Shown in pieces: positions 23,076-31,931 of a stretch of DNA of 64,000 bases. Position numbers and translations under genes: made by a program. Numbering within the stretch: the first letter of the stretch is position 1; each line of letters begins with the position of its first letter. The DNA is taken from positions 4,041,001 through 4,105,000 of the forward strand of contig NZ_CP113431.1 of NCBI RefSeq assembly GCF_030506255.1, written 5' to 3'. The DNA comes from Nocardioides sp. Arc9.136 (lineage in GTDB: Bacteria > Actinomycetota > Actinomycetes > Propionibacteriales > Nocardioidaceae). The notes below the pieces were generated by a model that saw nothing but the letters and a program-made list of their open reading frames with translations, had not been told where the DNA came from and did no database searches.

Positions 23076-24544
23076 CCAGCGCCCCGACCCGGCTCACCTC
23101 CGACCCGAGGGTGCGCGGCCTGGCCGCGATCGTCGGCTTCCTCGTCTGCGTCGAGCTGGCCAGCGGGATCCTGCAGGGCTACTACACCCCGATCTTCACC
23201 GACATCGCCGACCACCTCGGGATCCAGGACGCCGACGTCAACTGGTTCGAGGCGGCCCAGCTGATCGTCTCCGCGCTCGTCGTGCCGCCGCTCGCCCGGC
23301 TCGGCGACCTGGTGGGCCACAAGAAGGTCCTGCTCGTCTCCACCGCCGTCACCGCCCTCGGCTCCTGGGTCCTCGCCCTGGCCCCGGGCTTCACGACGTT
23401 CCTCGTCGGGTGGGCGCTGCAGGGCGCGTACGTCGTGTGGCTGCCGCTCGAGGTGGCGATCATCCACCGGCGCACCGCCGGCACCGGCCGCCAGGCGCTC
23501 CTGACCCGCCGCGCCGCCGCCGTGCTCGTCGGCGCGCTCGAGCTGGCGGTCATCATCGGCGCGCTGACCTCCGGCGCGCTCGTCGAGGCGACCTCGATGA
23601 CCGTCCTCCTCGCCCTGCCGGCGGTCGCGGTGACCCTGTGCCTGGTCGTGGTCTGGTTCGGGGTGGAGGACGTGCCGGGCGAGTCGCCCGACGGGTTCGC
23701 CTGGGGCCGCTTCGACTGGGGCGGGCTGGGCCTGGTCACCGCGGCGCTCGGCCTGGTGATGGCCGGCCTGGTCGTCGTCCGCCTCGACGGCCCCACCAGC
23801 GTCCTGGCGTGGCTGCTGGTGCTGGCGGGCCTGGCGACGTTCGTCCCCTTCGTGCGGCACGAGGACGCCCGCCCCGACCCGATCATCGACGTCCGCCTGC
23901 TCCGCACGCCCGGGCAGTGGCCGGTGCAGCTGACCGCCTTCCTCTTCGGGATGTCGGTGCTCGGCGCGCAGATCCCGCTCTCGACGTTCGCCCGCACCGA
24001 CCCGGCGGCCGCCGGCTATGGCCTCGGCGCCAGCGCGTCGTTCGTCTCCACCCTGATCGGGGTCTACGTCGTCTTCATGGCGGTCGGCGCGTTCACGCTC
24101 CCGCTGACCTCGCGCCTGCTCGGCGCGCGCAACGCGCTCGTCTGCTCCGCGCTGCTGGTCGGCGTCGGCTACGGGCTCTGGCTGCCGCTGCACGACACCA
24201 CCGCCCAGGCCCTGGTCAACATGGCGGTGGTCGGCCTCGGCTCGGGCGCGCTCGTGGCCGCGCTGCCGGCGGCCGCCGCGGCCGCGGCCCCGCCCGGGCG
24301 GACCGGCTTCGCGACCGGCATGACCAACGCGACCAAGACCGTCGGCGGGGCGCTCGCCTCCTCGGTCTTCGCGATCGCGCTGGCCTCCACCGGCTCCCTC
24401 GACGGGCCCGACGAGGGGCAGGCACCGCTGAGCGGCTACCTCGCCGTCTGGTCGATCTGCGCGGTCGCCGCCGTGCTGGCCGCCCTGGTGTTGCTCCGGA
24501 TGCCCGCCGCCGCGACCGAGCGGCCGGTCACCAGCACGTCCTAG
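23072..24544 (+). CDS. MFS transporter
   Basis: 490 residues with about 14 hydrophobic segments, like DHA2-type permeases. The cytoplasmic loop motif ARLGDLVGHKKVLLVS is the MFS signature. The ATG at 23072 overlaps the peptidase stop (ATGA) and is preferred to an in-frame upstream start inside the peptidase gene. It probably imports the peptidase substrate or exports a product; substrate unknown. Confidence 0.85.
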   Translation: MTSAPTRLTSDPRVRGLAAIVGFLVCVELASGILQGYYTPIFTDIADHLGIQDADVNWFEAAQLIVSALVVPPLARLGDLVGHKKVLLVSTAVTALGSWVLALAPGFTTFLVGWALQGAYVVWLPLEVAIIHRRTAGTGRQALLTRRAAAVLVGALELAVIIGALTSGALVEATSMTVLLALPAVAVTLCLVVVWFGVEDVPGESPDGFAWGRFDWGGLGLVTAALGLVMAGLVVVRLDGPTSVLAWLLVLAGLATFVPFVRHEDARPDPIIDVRLLRTPGQWPVQLTAFLFGMSVLGAQIPLSTFARTDPAAAGYGLGASASFVSTLIGVYVVFMAVGAFTLPLTSRLLGARNALVCSALLVGVGYGLWLPLHDTTAQALVNMAVVGLGSGALVAALPAAAAAAAPPGRTGFATGMTNATKTVGGALASSVFAIALASTGSLDGPDEGQAPLSGYLAVWSICAVAAVLAALVLLRMPAAATERPVTSTS

Positions 24545-24608
24545 CAGCCGGCCAGGGGCCGGGCCGGAGGCCCTGGTGCGGCGCGCGCGGCGTCGTACGA
24601 TCGGAGGG

Positions 24609-25178
24609 GTGAGCGAGCCCACCGAGCGCCCCGAGGACGCCCGACCCACCGAGCGCTCCCGCGTCGAGGACGAGGCGGAGCGCCGCAAGCGCAGCGGCCA
24701 CTCCGCCGCCCACGCCCGGATCGCCAACCAGGCCTCCTGGGTCGACCAGCAGATCCGGGTCGCGATGGCCAAGGGCGACTTCGACGACCTGCCCGGCAAG
24801 GGCAAGCCGATCAAGGACCTCGGCACCGAGCACGACCCGGACTGGTGGATCAAGCGCCTCGTCGAGCGCGAGCAGATCGCCGTCCTGCCGCCCAGCCTGG
24901 CGCTGCGCAAGGAGGACGCCGAGCTCGACGACCGGCTCGACGCCATCGCGTTCGAGGGCGACGTCCGTCGCGAGGTCGAGGACTTCAACGAGCGGGTCGT
25001 CCGCGCCCGGTACTCCCTCCACCCCGGCCCGCCGCTGATCACCATGCCGCGCGACGTCGAGCCCACCGTCGAGGCGTGGCGCGAGCGCCGGGCCGCCCGC
25101 CTCGCCGCCCAGCGCGCCGCCCTCGCCGCCTCCCGCCCCGAGCCGAAGCGGCGGTGGTGGCAGCGGCGGCGGGGCTGA
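24609..25178 (+). CDS. DUF1992 (DnaJ-family-domain) protein
   Basis: 189 residues. The central block, roughly residues 35-105, is the DUF1992/DnaJC28-conserved domain: WVDQQIRVAMAKGDFDDLPG, KGKPI, and WWIKRLVEREQI. The ends are charged and rich in Arg and Ala. Function is unknown in bacteria; no J-domain HPD motif is present. The GTG start is supported by TACGAT (24596-24601) 7 nt before it. It is followed by a palindrome-rich intergenic stretch. Confidence 0.85.
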   Translation: MSEPTERPEDARPTERSRVEDEAERRKRSGHSAAHARIANQASWVDQQIRVAMAKGDFDDLPGKGKPIKDLGTEHDPDWWIKRLVEREQIAVLPPSLALRKEDAELDDRLDAIAFEGDVRREVEDFNERVVRARYSLHPGPPLITMPRDVEPTVEAWRERRAARLAAQRAALAASRPEPKRRWWQRRRG

Positions 25179-25188
25179 TCGGGGGACG

Positions 25189-25271
25189 TTTCATCGGCTG
25201 GCCGATGAAACTCCCGGTGGGCCGCTGAAACTTCGTCGGCCCAGCGACAGGTTCAGCGGCTGGCCGCTGGA
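25189..25271. repeat. palindromic repeat island
   Basis: Three hairpins in 83 bp. The first is perfect: TTTCATCGGC, TG, GCCGATGAAA (25189-25210). The second is GGGCCG...CGGCCC (25219-25242). The third, TTCAGCGGC, TG, GCCGCTGGA (25252-25271), is a degenerate copy of the first with the same TG loop. No T-run follows, so it is not a classic terminator; it resembles REP/BIME-type intergenic repeats. Confidence 0.65.
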
Positions 25272-25361
25272 TCTTCCGCCCAGCCAGCCGACCCGAGCCC
25301 CGCGACCGACCCCGCCGGAAACCCCGCGCGACGCCGGCGGCCGGGCGCATATCCTCCCCCG

Positions 25362-26597
25362 GTGCCCGCCGGAACCGCCGCCCTGCGCCACCGCGACTTC
25401 CGGCTGCTGGTGACCGGGTCCGCGACGAGCGGGCTGGGGAACGCCGTCACGCCGGTGGCGCTGGCGTTCGCCGTGCTGGACCTCGGCGGCTCGGCCACCG
25501 ACCTCGGGCTGGTCGTGGCCGCCTTCGCGCTGGCGGAGGTGGTGACCGCGCTGCTGGGCGGCGTCCTCGGCGACCGGGTCTCGCGCCGGCTGCTGATGGA
25601 GGGGTCCGCGGCCGCGTGCGCCCTCACCCAGGTGGTGCTGGCCCTCGCGCTGCTGCAGGGCTGGGCGACCATCCCGCTCATCGGCGCCGCCGGGGTGCTC
25701 AACGGCTGCCTGGCCGCGCTGAGCCAGCCCTCCTCGCAGGCGATGACCCGCCTCACCGTGCCGGCCGAGGACCTCGCCTCGGCGGTCGCGCTCCGGCCGC
25801 TGGTGCAGACCTCGGCCGCGATGGTCGGCTACACCCTCGGCGGCGTCCTCGTCGCCGCCGTCGGCGCGGGCTGGGCGATCGGGCTCGACGCGCTGACCTT
25901 CGCCCTCGCCGCGCTCTGCTACGGCCGGCTGCGGGTCGAGGGCGGTCGCGGGGGCAGCACGACGTCGATGCTCGCCGACCTGGGCGACGGCTGGCGCGAG
26001 GTGGTCCGGCACTCCTGGCTCTGGCTGCTGATCGGCCAGGCGCTGCTCTACCACCTCTTCTACGGCGGCGCGCAGAGCGTGCTCGGCCCGATCGTGGTCG
26101 GCGACGACTTCGGCCGTACGGCGTGGGGCGTCGCGCTCGGCACCCTCATGGCCGGCTTCGTGGCCGGCGGCCTGGTCTGCCTGTGGTGGCGCCCCCGCCG
26201 CACGATGCTGGTCGGGGTGCCCCTGCTGAGCCTCACCGCCGCGTTCCCGCTGGCGATGGCGCTCTCGGACCGGCTGGAGGTCGTGCTGCTCGGCGCGTTC
26301 CTGCACGGGTTCGGCCTGCAGGTCTTCGACGTCTTCTGGAACCTCGCCATCCAGGAGAACGTGCCGACCGACAAGCTGGCCCGGGTCTACTCCTTCGACC
26401 TGGTCGGGTCGTTCGTGGCGCGCCCGGTCGGGCTCGCGCTGACCGGACCGGTCGCCGCGGTCGTCGGGCTCGACGCGTGGCTCGTCGTGGTCGCGGTGGT
26501 CATCGCGGCGACCTCGCTCGGCTCGCTGCTCTCGCGCGACGTACGCACCCTGGAGCGGGGAGCGCCGGTTCCGGGACCGGTGCCGGTCGCGGGCTGA
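25362..26597 (+). CDS. MFS transporter
   Basis: 411 residues, 12 predicted hydrophobic segments, with the N-terminal ALRHRDFRLLVTGSATSGLG and loop LGDRVSRRLL typical of the MFS_3/EntS-like exporters. It is a second member of this type in the window besides the one at 4728. The GTG start is supported by TATCCT (25350-25355) 6 nt before it. No linked gene suggests a substrate. Confidence 0.85.
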   Translation: MPAGTAALRHRDFRLLVTGSATSGLGNAVTPVALAFAVLDLGGSATDLGLVVAAFALAEVVTALLGGVLGDRVSRRLLMEGSAAACALTQVVLALALLQGWATIPLIGAAGVLNGCLAALSQPSSQAMTRLTVPAEDLASAVALRPLVQTSAAMVGYTLGGVLVAAVGAGWAIGLDALTFALAALCYGRLRVEGGRGGSTTSMLADLGDGWREVVRHSWLWLLIGQALLYHLFYGGAQSVLGPIVVGDDFGRTAWGVALGTLMAGFVAGGLVCLWWRPRRTMLVGVPLLSLTAAFPLAMALSDRLEVVLLGAFLHGFGLQVFDVFWNLAIQENVPTDKLARVYSFDLVGSFVARPVGLALTGPVAAVVGLDAWLVVVAVVIAATSLGSLLSRDVRTLERGAPVPGPVPVAG

Positions 26598-26618
26598 CGC
26601 ACACTGTCAGATCCGTCA

Positions 26619-26630
26619 TACCCGCGGGTA
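26619..26630. promoter_or_regulatory. 12-bp palindrome TACCCGCGGGTA in lyase promoter
   Basis: A perfect palindrome placed about 13 bp upstream of a -10-like TAACTT (26643-26648), which itself ends 7 nt before the ATG at 26656. It would cover the -35 region and is a candidate operator for the two-gene lyase operon. Confidence 0.5.
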
Positions 26631-26655
26631 ACCGCACGCTGCTAACTTCCGCCCC

Positions 26656-27768
26656 ATGACCGCCGCGAGCCGCAGCCCCAAGGACTTCTTCCGGCCCCTC
26701 GCCGTCGGTGCGCCGACGCCGCTGCGGGAGATCCCGGCCCGCCCCAGCCGGGCGATCCACTTCTTCGACCCCAGCAACCCGAAGATGGCCGCCAAGGTCC
26801 CCGACATGGTCGGCAAGGTCGACGTGCTGCTCGGGAACCTCGAGGACGCGATCAAGGCCGACAACAAGGAGGCAGCCCGCGAGGGCCTCGTGCGGATCGC
26901 GCAGGAGACGGCCGATCTCGGTGGGCGGAGCGGGCCGACCCAGCTCTGGACGCGGATCAACGCCCTGGACAGCCCGTGGGCGCTCGACGACCTCACCAGG
27001 CTCGTGCCGGCGATCGGCGACAAGCTCGACGTGATCATGGTCCCGAAGGTGCAGGGCGCCGAGGACATCCACTACGTCGACCGGCTGCTCGCCCAGCTGG
27101 AGGCCAAGGCCGGCCTGGACGAGCCGATCCTGGTCCACGCGATCCTCGAGACCGCGCGCGGCGTGGCGAACGTCGAGGAGATCTGCGGCGCCAGCCCGCG
27201 GATGCAGGGCCTCTCGCTCGGTCCGGCCGACCTGGCCGCGGACCGCCGGATGAAGACCACCCGCGTCGGCGGCGGCCACCCCGGCTACCTGGTCCGCGAG
27301 GACCCGCCGCGCCTCGACGGCGTGGCCAACCTCGAGGCCGGCCGGGCGACGTACCAGCAGGACCTCTGGCACTACACGATCGCCCGGATGGTCGACGCCT
27401 GCGCGATGCACGGCATCTACCCCTACTACGGGCCGTTCGGCGACATCTCCGACACGACTGCGTGCGAGGACCAGTTCCGCAACGCCTTCCTGCTCGGCTG
27501 CGTCGGCACCTGGAGCCTGCACCCCAAGCAGATCGCGATCGCCAACAAGGTCTTCAGCCCCAGCGTCGAGGACGTCGCGCACGCTCGCCGCGTCGTCGCC
27601 GCCATGGGTGACGGCACCGGCGCGGTGATGCTCGACGGGAAGATGGAGGACGACGCCTCCCTCAAGCAGTGCCTGGTGATGGTCGAGCTCGCCGAGCAGC
27701 TGGCGGCCGTCGACCCGGAGCTGAAGAAGCAGTACGACGCGATCGACACCGACCCGAGCGAGGCCTGA
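26656..27768 (+). CDS. HpcH/HpaI aldolase/citrate-lyase family protein (malyl-CoA lyase-like)
   Basis: 370 residues of the citrate lyase beta-like superfamily, longer than the usual 290-320. Recognisable elements are SRAIHFFDPSNPKMA, GNLEDAI for the metal/substrate acid, VMVPKVQGAED, and HAILETARGVANVEEI. The insert around YLVREDPPRLDG and the C-terminal WSLHPKQIAIAN segment fit the malyl-CoA/beta-methylmalyl-CoA lyase branch. It would cleave or form C-C bonds in malyl-type CoA thioesters. The next gene starts 1 bp after its stop and is a shorter paralogue. Confidence 0.82.
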   Translation: MTAASRSPKDFFRPLAVGAPTPLREIPARPSRAIHFFDPSNPKMAAKVPDMVGKVDVLLGNLEDAIKADNKEAAREGLVRIAQETADLGGRSGPTQLWTRINALDSPWALDDLTRLVPAIGDKLDVIMVPKVQGAEDIHYVDRLLAQLEAKAGLDEPILVHAILETARGVANVEEICGASPRMQGLSLGPADLAADRRMKTTRVGGGHPGYLVREDPPRLDGVANLEAGRATYQQDLWHYTIARMVDACAMHGIYPYYGPFGDISDTTACEDQFRNAFLLGCVGTWSLHPKQIAIANKVFSPSVEDVAHARRVVAAMGDGTGAVMLDGKMEDDASLKQCLVMVELAEQLAAVDPELKKQYDAIDTDPSEA

Positions 27769-27769
27769 G

Positions 27770-28654
27770 ATGAGCGAGTCCACCTTCACGCCCCTGCGCA
27801 GCGTCCTCTACATGCCCAGCTCCAACGAGCGGGCGCTGGAGAAGGCCAAGTCGATCGCCTGCGACGCGCTCATCCTCGACCTCGAGGACGCCGTCGCGCC
27901 CGACGCCAAGGACGCCGCCCGCGAGTCGGCCTGCGCCGCGGCCGCGAGCGGCGAGTACGGCCGCCGTACCGTCACCATCCGCGCCAACGGCATCGGCACC
28001 CAGTGGCACGACGCCGACCTCGCCGCGATCGCCCAGGCCGGCCCCGACGCGGTCGTCGTGCCCAAGGTCGGCAGCGCCGAGGAGGTCCACCAGCTCGTCG
28101 CCGCGCTGGAGAAGGCCGGCGCGCCCGACCACACCAAGCTCTGGGCGATGATCGAGACCCCCGTCGCCGTCCTCGACGCGCTCGCCATCGCCCGCGCCAG
28201 CGAGCGGCTCACGGCGTTCGTGATCGGCACCAACGACCTCGTCAAGGAGCTGTACGCCGAGCACGTCCCCGGCCGCGCCCCGATCCTGCCGTCGCTGCAC
28301 ACGGCCCTGCTCGCGGCCCGCGCCGCCGGCATCGCGGTCCTCGACGGCGTCTACAACGACGTGAAGGACACCGACGGGTTCCTCGCCGAGTGCCGCCAGG
28401 GCCGCGAGATGGGCTTCGACGGCAAGACCCTCATCCACCCCGGCCAGGTCGAGGGCGCCAACACCGCCTTCGCCCCTTCCGAGCAGGCCGTCGAGGACGC
28501 CCGCGGCCTCGTCCAGGCCTGGGAGGACGCCCGGTCGGCCGCGGGGGGCGGGGCGGGTGTCGTCACATACAACGGCCGGATGGTCGAGAACCTCCACGTC
28601 GACTCCGCCCGCCGCACCCTCGCCATCCACGAGGCGGTCCTGGCGCTGGGCTGA
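27770..28654 (+). CDS. HpcH/HpaI aldolase/citrate-lyase family protein (CitE-like CoA ester lyase)
   Basis: 294 residues, the standard length for CitE-like proteins. Motifs are RSVLYMPSSNERALEKA, LILDLEDAVAPDAKD (metal-binding Glu/Asp), VVPKVGSAEEV, AMIETPVAVLDA and GFDGKTLIHPGQV. Members act as CoA-ester lyases or as malyl-CoA thioesterase. Its tight pairing with a malyl-CoA-lyase-like protein suggests a lyase/thioesterase pair as in Mcl1/Mcl2, but which reaction each performs cannot be read from sequence. Confidence 0.84.
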   Translation: MSESTFTPLRSVLYMPSSNERALEKAKSIACDALILDLEDAVAPDAKDAARESACAAAASGEYGRRTVTIRANGIGTQWHDADLAAIAQAGPDAVVVPKVGSAEEVHQLVAALEKAGAPDHTKLWAMIETPVAVLDALAIARASERLTAFVIGTNDLVKELYAEHVPGRAPILPSLHTALLAARAAGIAVLDGVYNDVKDTDGFLAECRQGREMGFDGKTLIHPGQVEGANTAFAPSEQAVEDARGLVQAWEDARSAAGGGAGVVTYNGRMVENLHVDSARRTLAIHEAVLALG

Positions 28655-28663
28655 GGCGGTGTT

Positions 28664-28749
28664 CAACATCCCAAGTTCACTTGGGATGTTGATGCTTCCC
28701 GGCCGTTGCAACAGCAGGGAAGCGTGAAGATCCCAAGTTAACTTGGGAT
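28664..28749. terminator. composite palindrome island between convergent genes
   Basis: Two long palindromes share ATCCCAAGT..ACTTGGGAT. The first has 13-bp perfect arms CAACATCCCAAGT/ACTTGGGATGTTG with a 2-nt centre (28664-28691). The second is the 20-bp perfect palindrome at 28730-28749. Between them is GCTTCCC (28694-28700) with GGGAAGC (28717-28723), enclosing the palindrome GTTGCAAC. The place between convergent stops (28654 and 28758) fits a bidirectional terminator, but the duplicated core could also be a protein-binding site. Confidence 0.65.
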
Positions 28750-28757
28750 GTTGCGCG

Positions 28758-29012
28758 TCACACCCACCCCTCCAGGAACTCCAGCACCACGTCGGCCGGC
28801 ATCTCGCACGGCTTGAGGAGCGGGCCGGCGGAGGTGGCGTACAGGTTGGCGCTGACGACGTGGGTGCCGCCGAGCTCCTCGGCGTAGACGCTCTGCTGGC
28901 GCCCGCCGACGCGGGTGGTGCGGGTGACGCCGTACCGGCGCCCGGCGTAGGTCACCTCCGACCAGCCCTCGGGCAGCCGGTCGAAGAGCGCGGGGAGGTC
29001 GCGAGCGGTCAC
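28758..29012 (-). CDS. hypothetical protein, 84 aa
   Basis: Starts with a GTG overlapping the M48 protease stop (GTGA). Sequence such as VTARDLPALFDRLPEGWSEV and YGVTRTTRVGGRQQSVYAEE looks like a small alpha/beta protein without membrane segment. A PADVVLEFLEGW end is compact and acidic. I have no family name; small proteins of this sort occur next to peptidases in actinobacteria. Coupling to the protease suggests a functional link. Confidence 0.6.
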   Translation of the reverse strand: MTARDLPALFDRLPEGWSEVTYAGRRYGVTRTTRVGGRQQSVYAEELGGTHVVSANLYATSAGPLLKPCEMPADVVLEFLEGWV

Positions 29013-30031
29013 GCGCCCCGGCGGCGGAAGGTCTCGTCGAGCCAGCCCTTGGCGCTGCCGAGGAAGCCGGCGAGGTCGTGGGCGAGGCGGCCGACGGCGT
29101 CCTGGCTCTGCGCGAAGTTCTCTGAGTAGCTGCGCGCGGCCTCGCGGGCGGCCTCGGACACGGTGGCGTCGTCGTCGGCGGAGCGGCTGGGCCGGTCGCC
29201 GGCGAGGATGCGGGTGTACTCCCCCGAGTCCACCCAGCGCCGCAGCTCGGCGGCCCGGACGACCGCGAAGGGGTGCGTCTGGTTCTCGATGAGCAGCAGC
29301 TTGAGGACCGAGTCGCGCAGGTCGCCGGCCTCGAGGTACTCCCGGCCCTGGGCGAGGAACGCCGTGGTGTCGAGGTCCTCGAGCCGCCCGCCGCTGGCCA
29401 GCTTCATGTGCACGCGGAACGCCGTGGCCGGGTCCTGGGTGGCGAGCAGCCCGGCCCGGTCGGCGGAGAGCTCGGACTTGCGCGACCACTCGTGCAGCGC
29501 GGCCACGATCGCCCGCACGCCCAGCCCGCCGATCGGGATGAACGCCGTCACGCCGGAGAGCCGGATCAGCCGCTGCAGCAGCGTCTGGTAGACCGCGTGG
29601 CCGCTGATCGCGTGGCCGAGCTCGTGGCCGACGACGAAGCGCAGCTCCTCGTCGTCGAGCAGGTCGACCAGGCCCGAGGTCAGCACGATGAACGGCTCGT
29701 TGATGCCGAGCGTCTGCGCCCCCGGGACCGGGTTCGCCGCGACGTACAGCTCGGGGAGGTGGGGGAGGTCGGGGGCGTCGAGGGTCTCGGCGACCTCACC
29801 GAGCAGCCGGTGCAGCGTGGGGAACTGGTGCTCGTCGGCCCGCACCGCCGAGCAGAGGAAGACCAGCCGGACGGCCCGCTCGTTGAACAGACCGGACACC
29901 GCCTTCAGCACCGCGTCGAATCCCTTGAGCTTGCGCAGCGCCACCAGCGCGCCGCGGTCGGCGGGGTGCTCCCAGGCGCGGGAGGAGATGTCGCGGAGGA
30001 TGGTGCGCTGGCGCGCCGGCTGCGTCGTCAC
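29009..30031 (-). CDS. M48-family metallopeptidase
   Basis: 340 residues from a GTG. The zinc motif HELGH is at residues 136-140 with catalytic Glu137, and the third ligand is expected in ELSADRAGLL. It resembles M48 peptidases without long N-terminal membrane spans; one hydrophobic stretch lies near residues 165-185 (VTAFIPIGGLGVRAIVAAL). The N-terminus TTQPARQRTILRDISSRAWE is typical of actinobacterial members. It lies 4 bp after malQ and overlaps the 84-aa gene, so all are probably co-transcribed. Likely role is membrane-associated protein turnover. Confidence 0.88.
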   Translation of the reverse strand: MTTQPARQRTILRDISSRAWEHPADRGALVALRKLKGFDAVLKAVSGLFNERAVRLVFLCSAVRADEHQFPTLHRLLGEVAETLDAPDLPHLPELYVAANPVPGAQTLGINEPFIVLTSGLVDLLDDEELRFVVGHELGHAISGHAVYQTLLQRLIRLSGVTAFIPIGGLGVRAIVAALHEWSRKSELSADRAGLLATQDPATAFRVHMKLASGGRLEDLDTTAFLAQGREYLEAGDLRDSVLKLLLIENQTHPFAVVRAAELRRWVDSGEYTRILAGDRPSRSADDDATVSEAAREAARSYSENFAQSQDAVGRLAHDLAGFLGSAKGWLDETFRRRGA

Positions 30032-30035
30032 CGCC

Positions 30036-31910
30036 TCACCCTCCCACGGACCTCCCGCGCGCGGAGGCGTCTGCGGCAGACGGCCCGCGCAGCGCTGCCA
30101 GCAGCCGCGCGGCGCCGGGGTGGTCCGGCAGCTCCTCGAGGGGTACGCCGAGGGGGAGCCGCCAGTTGTCGCGCTCGGTGGTCCCGGGGACGTTCGGGCG
30201 GCGCTCCTCGGCGACCGCGTCCTCGAGCGCCACCGAGAGCAGCAGCGAGGGGGCCGTGCCGAGCTGCCGGTAGGCCTCGGTGACGGCGTCCTCGACCGGC
30301 GCGTCCGGCGCCAGGCCGTCCCGGCGCAGCCGCTCGAGGAGCTCCCCGCGCCCGGAGCGGACGTCCGCCTCGGCCATGTCGGTCGACGCCAGCTGGTCCT
30401 CGGCGTCCGACCCGGTCCACAGCCCCGCCACGGTCGGGAGGTCGTGGGTCGTCACGGCGGCGAGCGCGGCCACGGGCCAGTCGTCGGGCGTCTCGTCCTC
30501 GAACCACAGCACCCGGTAGGAGAGGATCCCCCGCTCGGCCAGCGCCTCGCGCACCCCCGGCTCGACGGTCCCGAGGTCCTCGCCGACGACGACCGCACCG
30601 GCCCGGTGGGACTCCAGCGCGACGATGTCGAGCAGGTCGTCGGCGGGGTAGCGCACGTAGGCGCCCTCCTGCGGGCCCGAGCCGCCGGGGATCCACCACA
30701 GGCGGAAGAGCCCCATGACGTGGTCGATGCGAAGGCCGCCCGCGCCGGCGATGGTGCCGCGGATCGACTCCACGAACGGCTCGTAGTCGGCCTCGCGGAG
30801 CCGCCACGGGACGAGCGGCGGGGAGCCCCAGTCCTGCCCGATGGAGTTCAGCTTGTCCGGCGGCGCACCCACGGTGACGTCGGCGGCGAGCACGTCGTCC
30901 CAGGCCCAGGCGTCCGCGCCGCTGCCGGACACGCCGATCGGGAGGTCCTGCAGCACGGTCGTCGAGCCGGTGGCGGCCCGCAGCTGCCGGTCGAGCTGCC
31001 ACTGCAGCCACACGTGGAAGGAGATGTCGTCGGCGTGGTCGGCCACGAACGCCGGCACCCCGCCGGCGTCCTGCCGGCGGACGGCCTCGGGCCACGCGAG
31101 CCGGTCGGGGCCGTGCTCCTCGGCCAGCGCGCACCAGGTCGCCCAGCCCTCGACGGCCTGCCCGGCGGCCTCGCGCCAGGCGGCGAGGTCGGCGCTCAGC
31201 CCGGGGTCCGCGGCGGCCCGGTCGAAGGCGGACCGCAGCACCGACCGCTTGAGCGTCCATGCCCCGTCCCGCTCGACCAGGTCGGCGCCGCGCAGGGTCG
31301 CCAGCTCGGCGTCGTGCCGCTCGAGGTCGGCGTCCTCGACGCCCGGCACGTCCTCGACGGCGAGGTAGACCGGGTTGCGGAACCGGCGGGTCGCGGGCAG
31401 GTAGGGGCTGGTCTCCTGCGGCACCGTGGGCGCCACGGCGTGCAACGGGTTGACCAGCAGGAACCCGCCGCCGAGCTGCTCGGTCCACTCGCGCAGCGTG
31501 CGCAGGTCGCGCAGGTCGCCGATCCCCCAGCTGCGGCGCGACCGCGCGGCGTACAGCTGCACGGTCCAGCCCCACGCCTGCTCCTGCGGCACGTGGCAGC
31601 GGCCCGGGGAGACGATCAGGCGGCGCCCGTCGGCGAGCCGGTGGTAGCCGAGCGGGAAGTCGTCGGGCACCACGTCGTCGAGCTCGCGGGTCGAGCCGTC
31701 CTCGCACGACACCGTCGAGCTCAGCCCCGTCGACCGGCCCGGCCGGGTCACCACCGGCGCGCGGTCCTCCAGGTCGGCCGGCGGCTCGCCGATCACCTCG
31801 CGGAGCCGGGCGACGGTCTCGTCGCCGGACCGCTGCGGCTGGTCGTCGGCGTCCACCCAGTCCTGCTGGATGCCCCACTGGTCGACGTCTGGTGCGCTCA
31901 CGGGCGACAC
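30036..31910 (-). CDS. malQ: 4-alpha-glucanotransferase
   Basis: 624 residues of GH77, slightly shorter than the 700-residue actinobacterial type. The nucleophile segment GGLRIDHVMGLFRLWWIP, the acid/base VVGEDLGTVEPGVRE and the stabiliser TTHDLPTVAGLW are all intact, with QDLPIGVSGSGADAW and APPDKLNSIGQDWG earlier. The enzyme moves alpha-1,4-glucan segments in maltodextrin/glycogen use. I give the GTG at 31910; a second in-frame GTG at 31901 is equally possible because neither has a strong ribosome site. It follows the acyl-CoA dehydrogenase remnant by 21 bp. Confidence 0.93.
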   Translation of the reverse strand: MSPVSAPDVDQWGIQQDWVDADDQPQRSGDETVARLREVIGEPPADLEDRAPVVTRPGRSTGLSSTVSCEDGSTRELDDVVPDDFPLGYHRLADGRRLIVSPGRCHVPQEQAWGWTVQLYAARSRRSWGIGDLRDLRTLREWTEQLGGGFLLVNPLHAVAPTVPQETSPYLPATRRFRNPVYLAVEDVPGVEDADLERHDAELATLRGADLVERDGAWTLKRSVLRSAFDRAAADPGLSADLAAWREAAGQAVEGWATWCALAEEHGPDRLAWPEAVRRQDAGGVPAFVADHADDISFHVWLQWQLDRQLRAATGSTTVLQDLPIGVSGSGADAWAWDDVLAADVTVGAPPDKLNSIGQDWGSPPLVPWRLREADYEPFVESIRGTIAGAGGLRIDHVMGLFRLWWIPGGSGPQEGAYVRYPADDLLDIVALESHRAGAVVVGEDLGTVEPGVREALAERGILSYRVLWFEDETPDDWPVAALAAVTTHDLPTVAGLWTGSDAEDQLASTDMAEADVRSGRGELLERLRRDGLAPDAPVEDAVTEAYRQLGTAPSLLLSVALEDAVAEERRPNVPGTTERDNWRLPLGVPLEELPDHPGAARLLAALRGPSAADASARGRSVGG

Positions 31911-31931
31911 GGTGCCCCGCCGGGCCCGGGC

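Noticed and set aside
25189..25271. Palindrome island considered as a rho-independent terminator or insertion-sequence end
   Set aside because: No T-run, no transposase and no target duplication seen.
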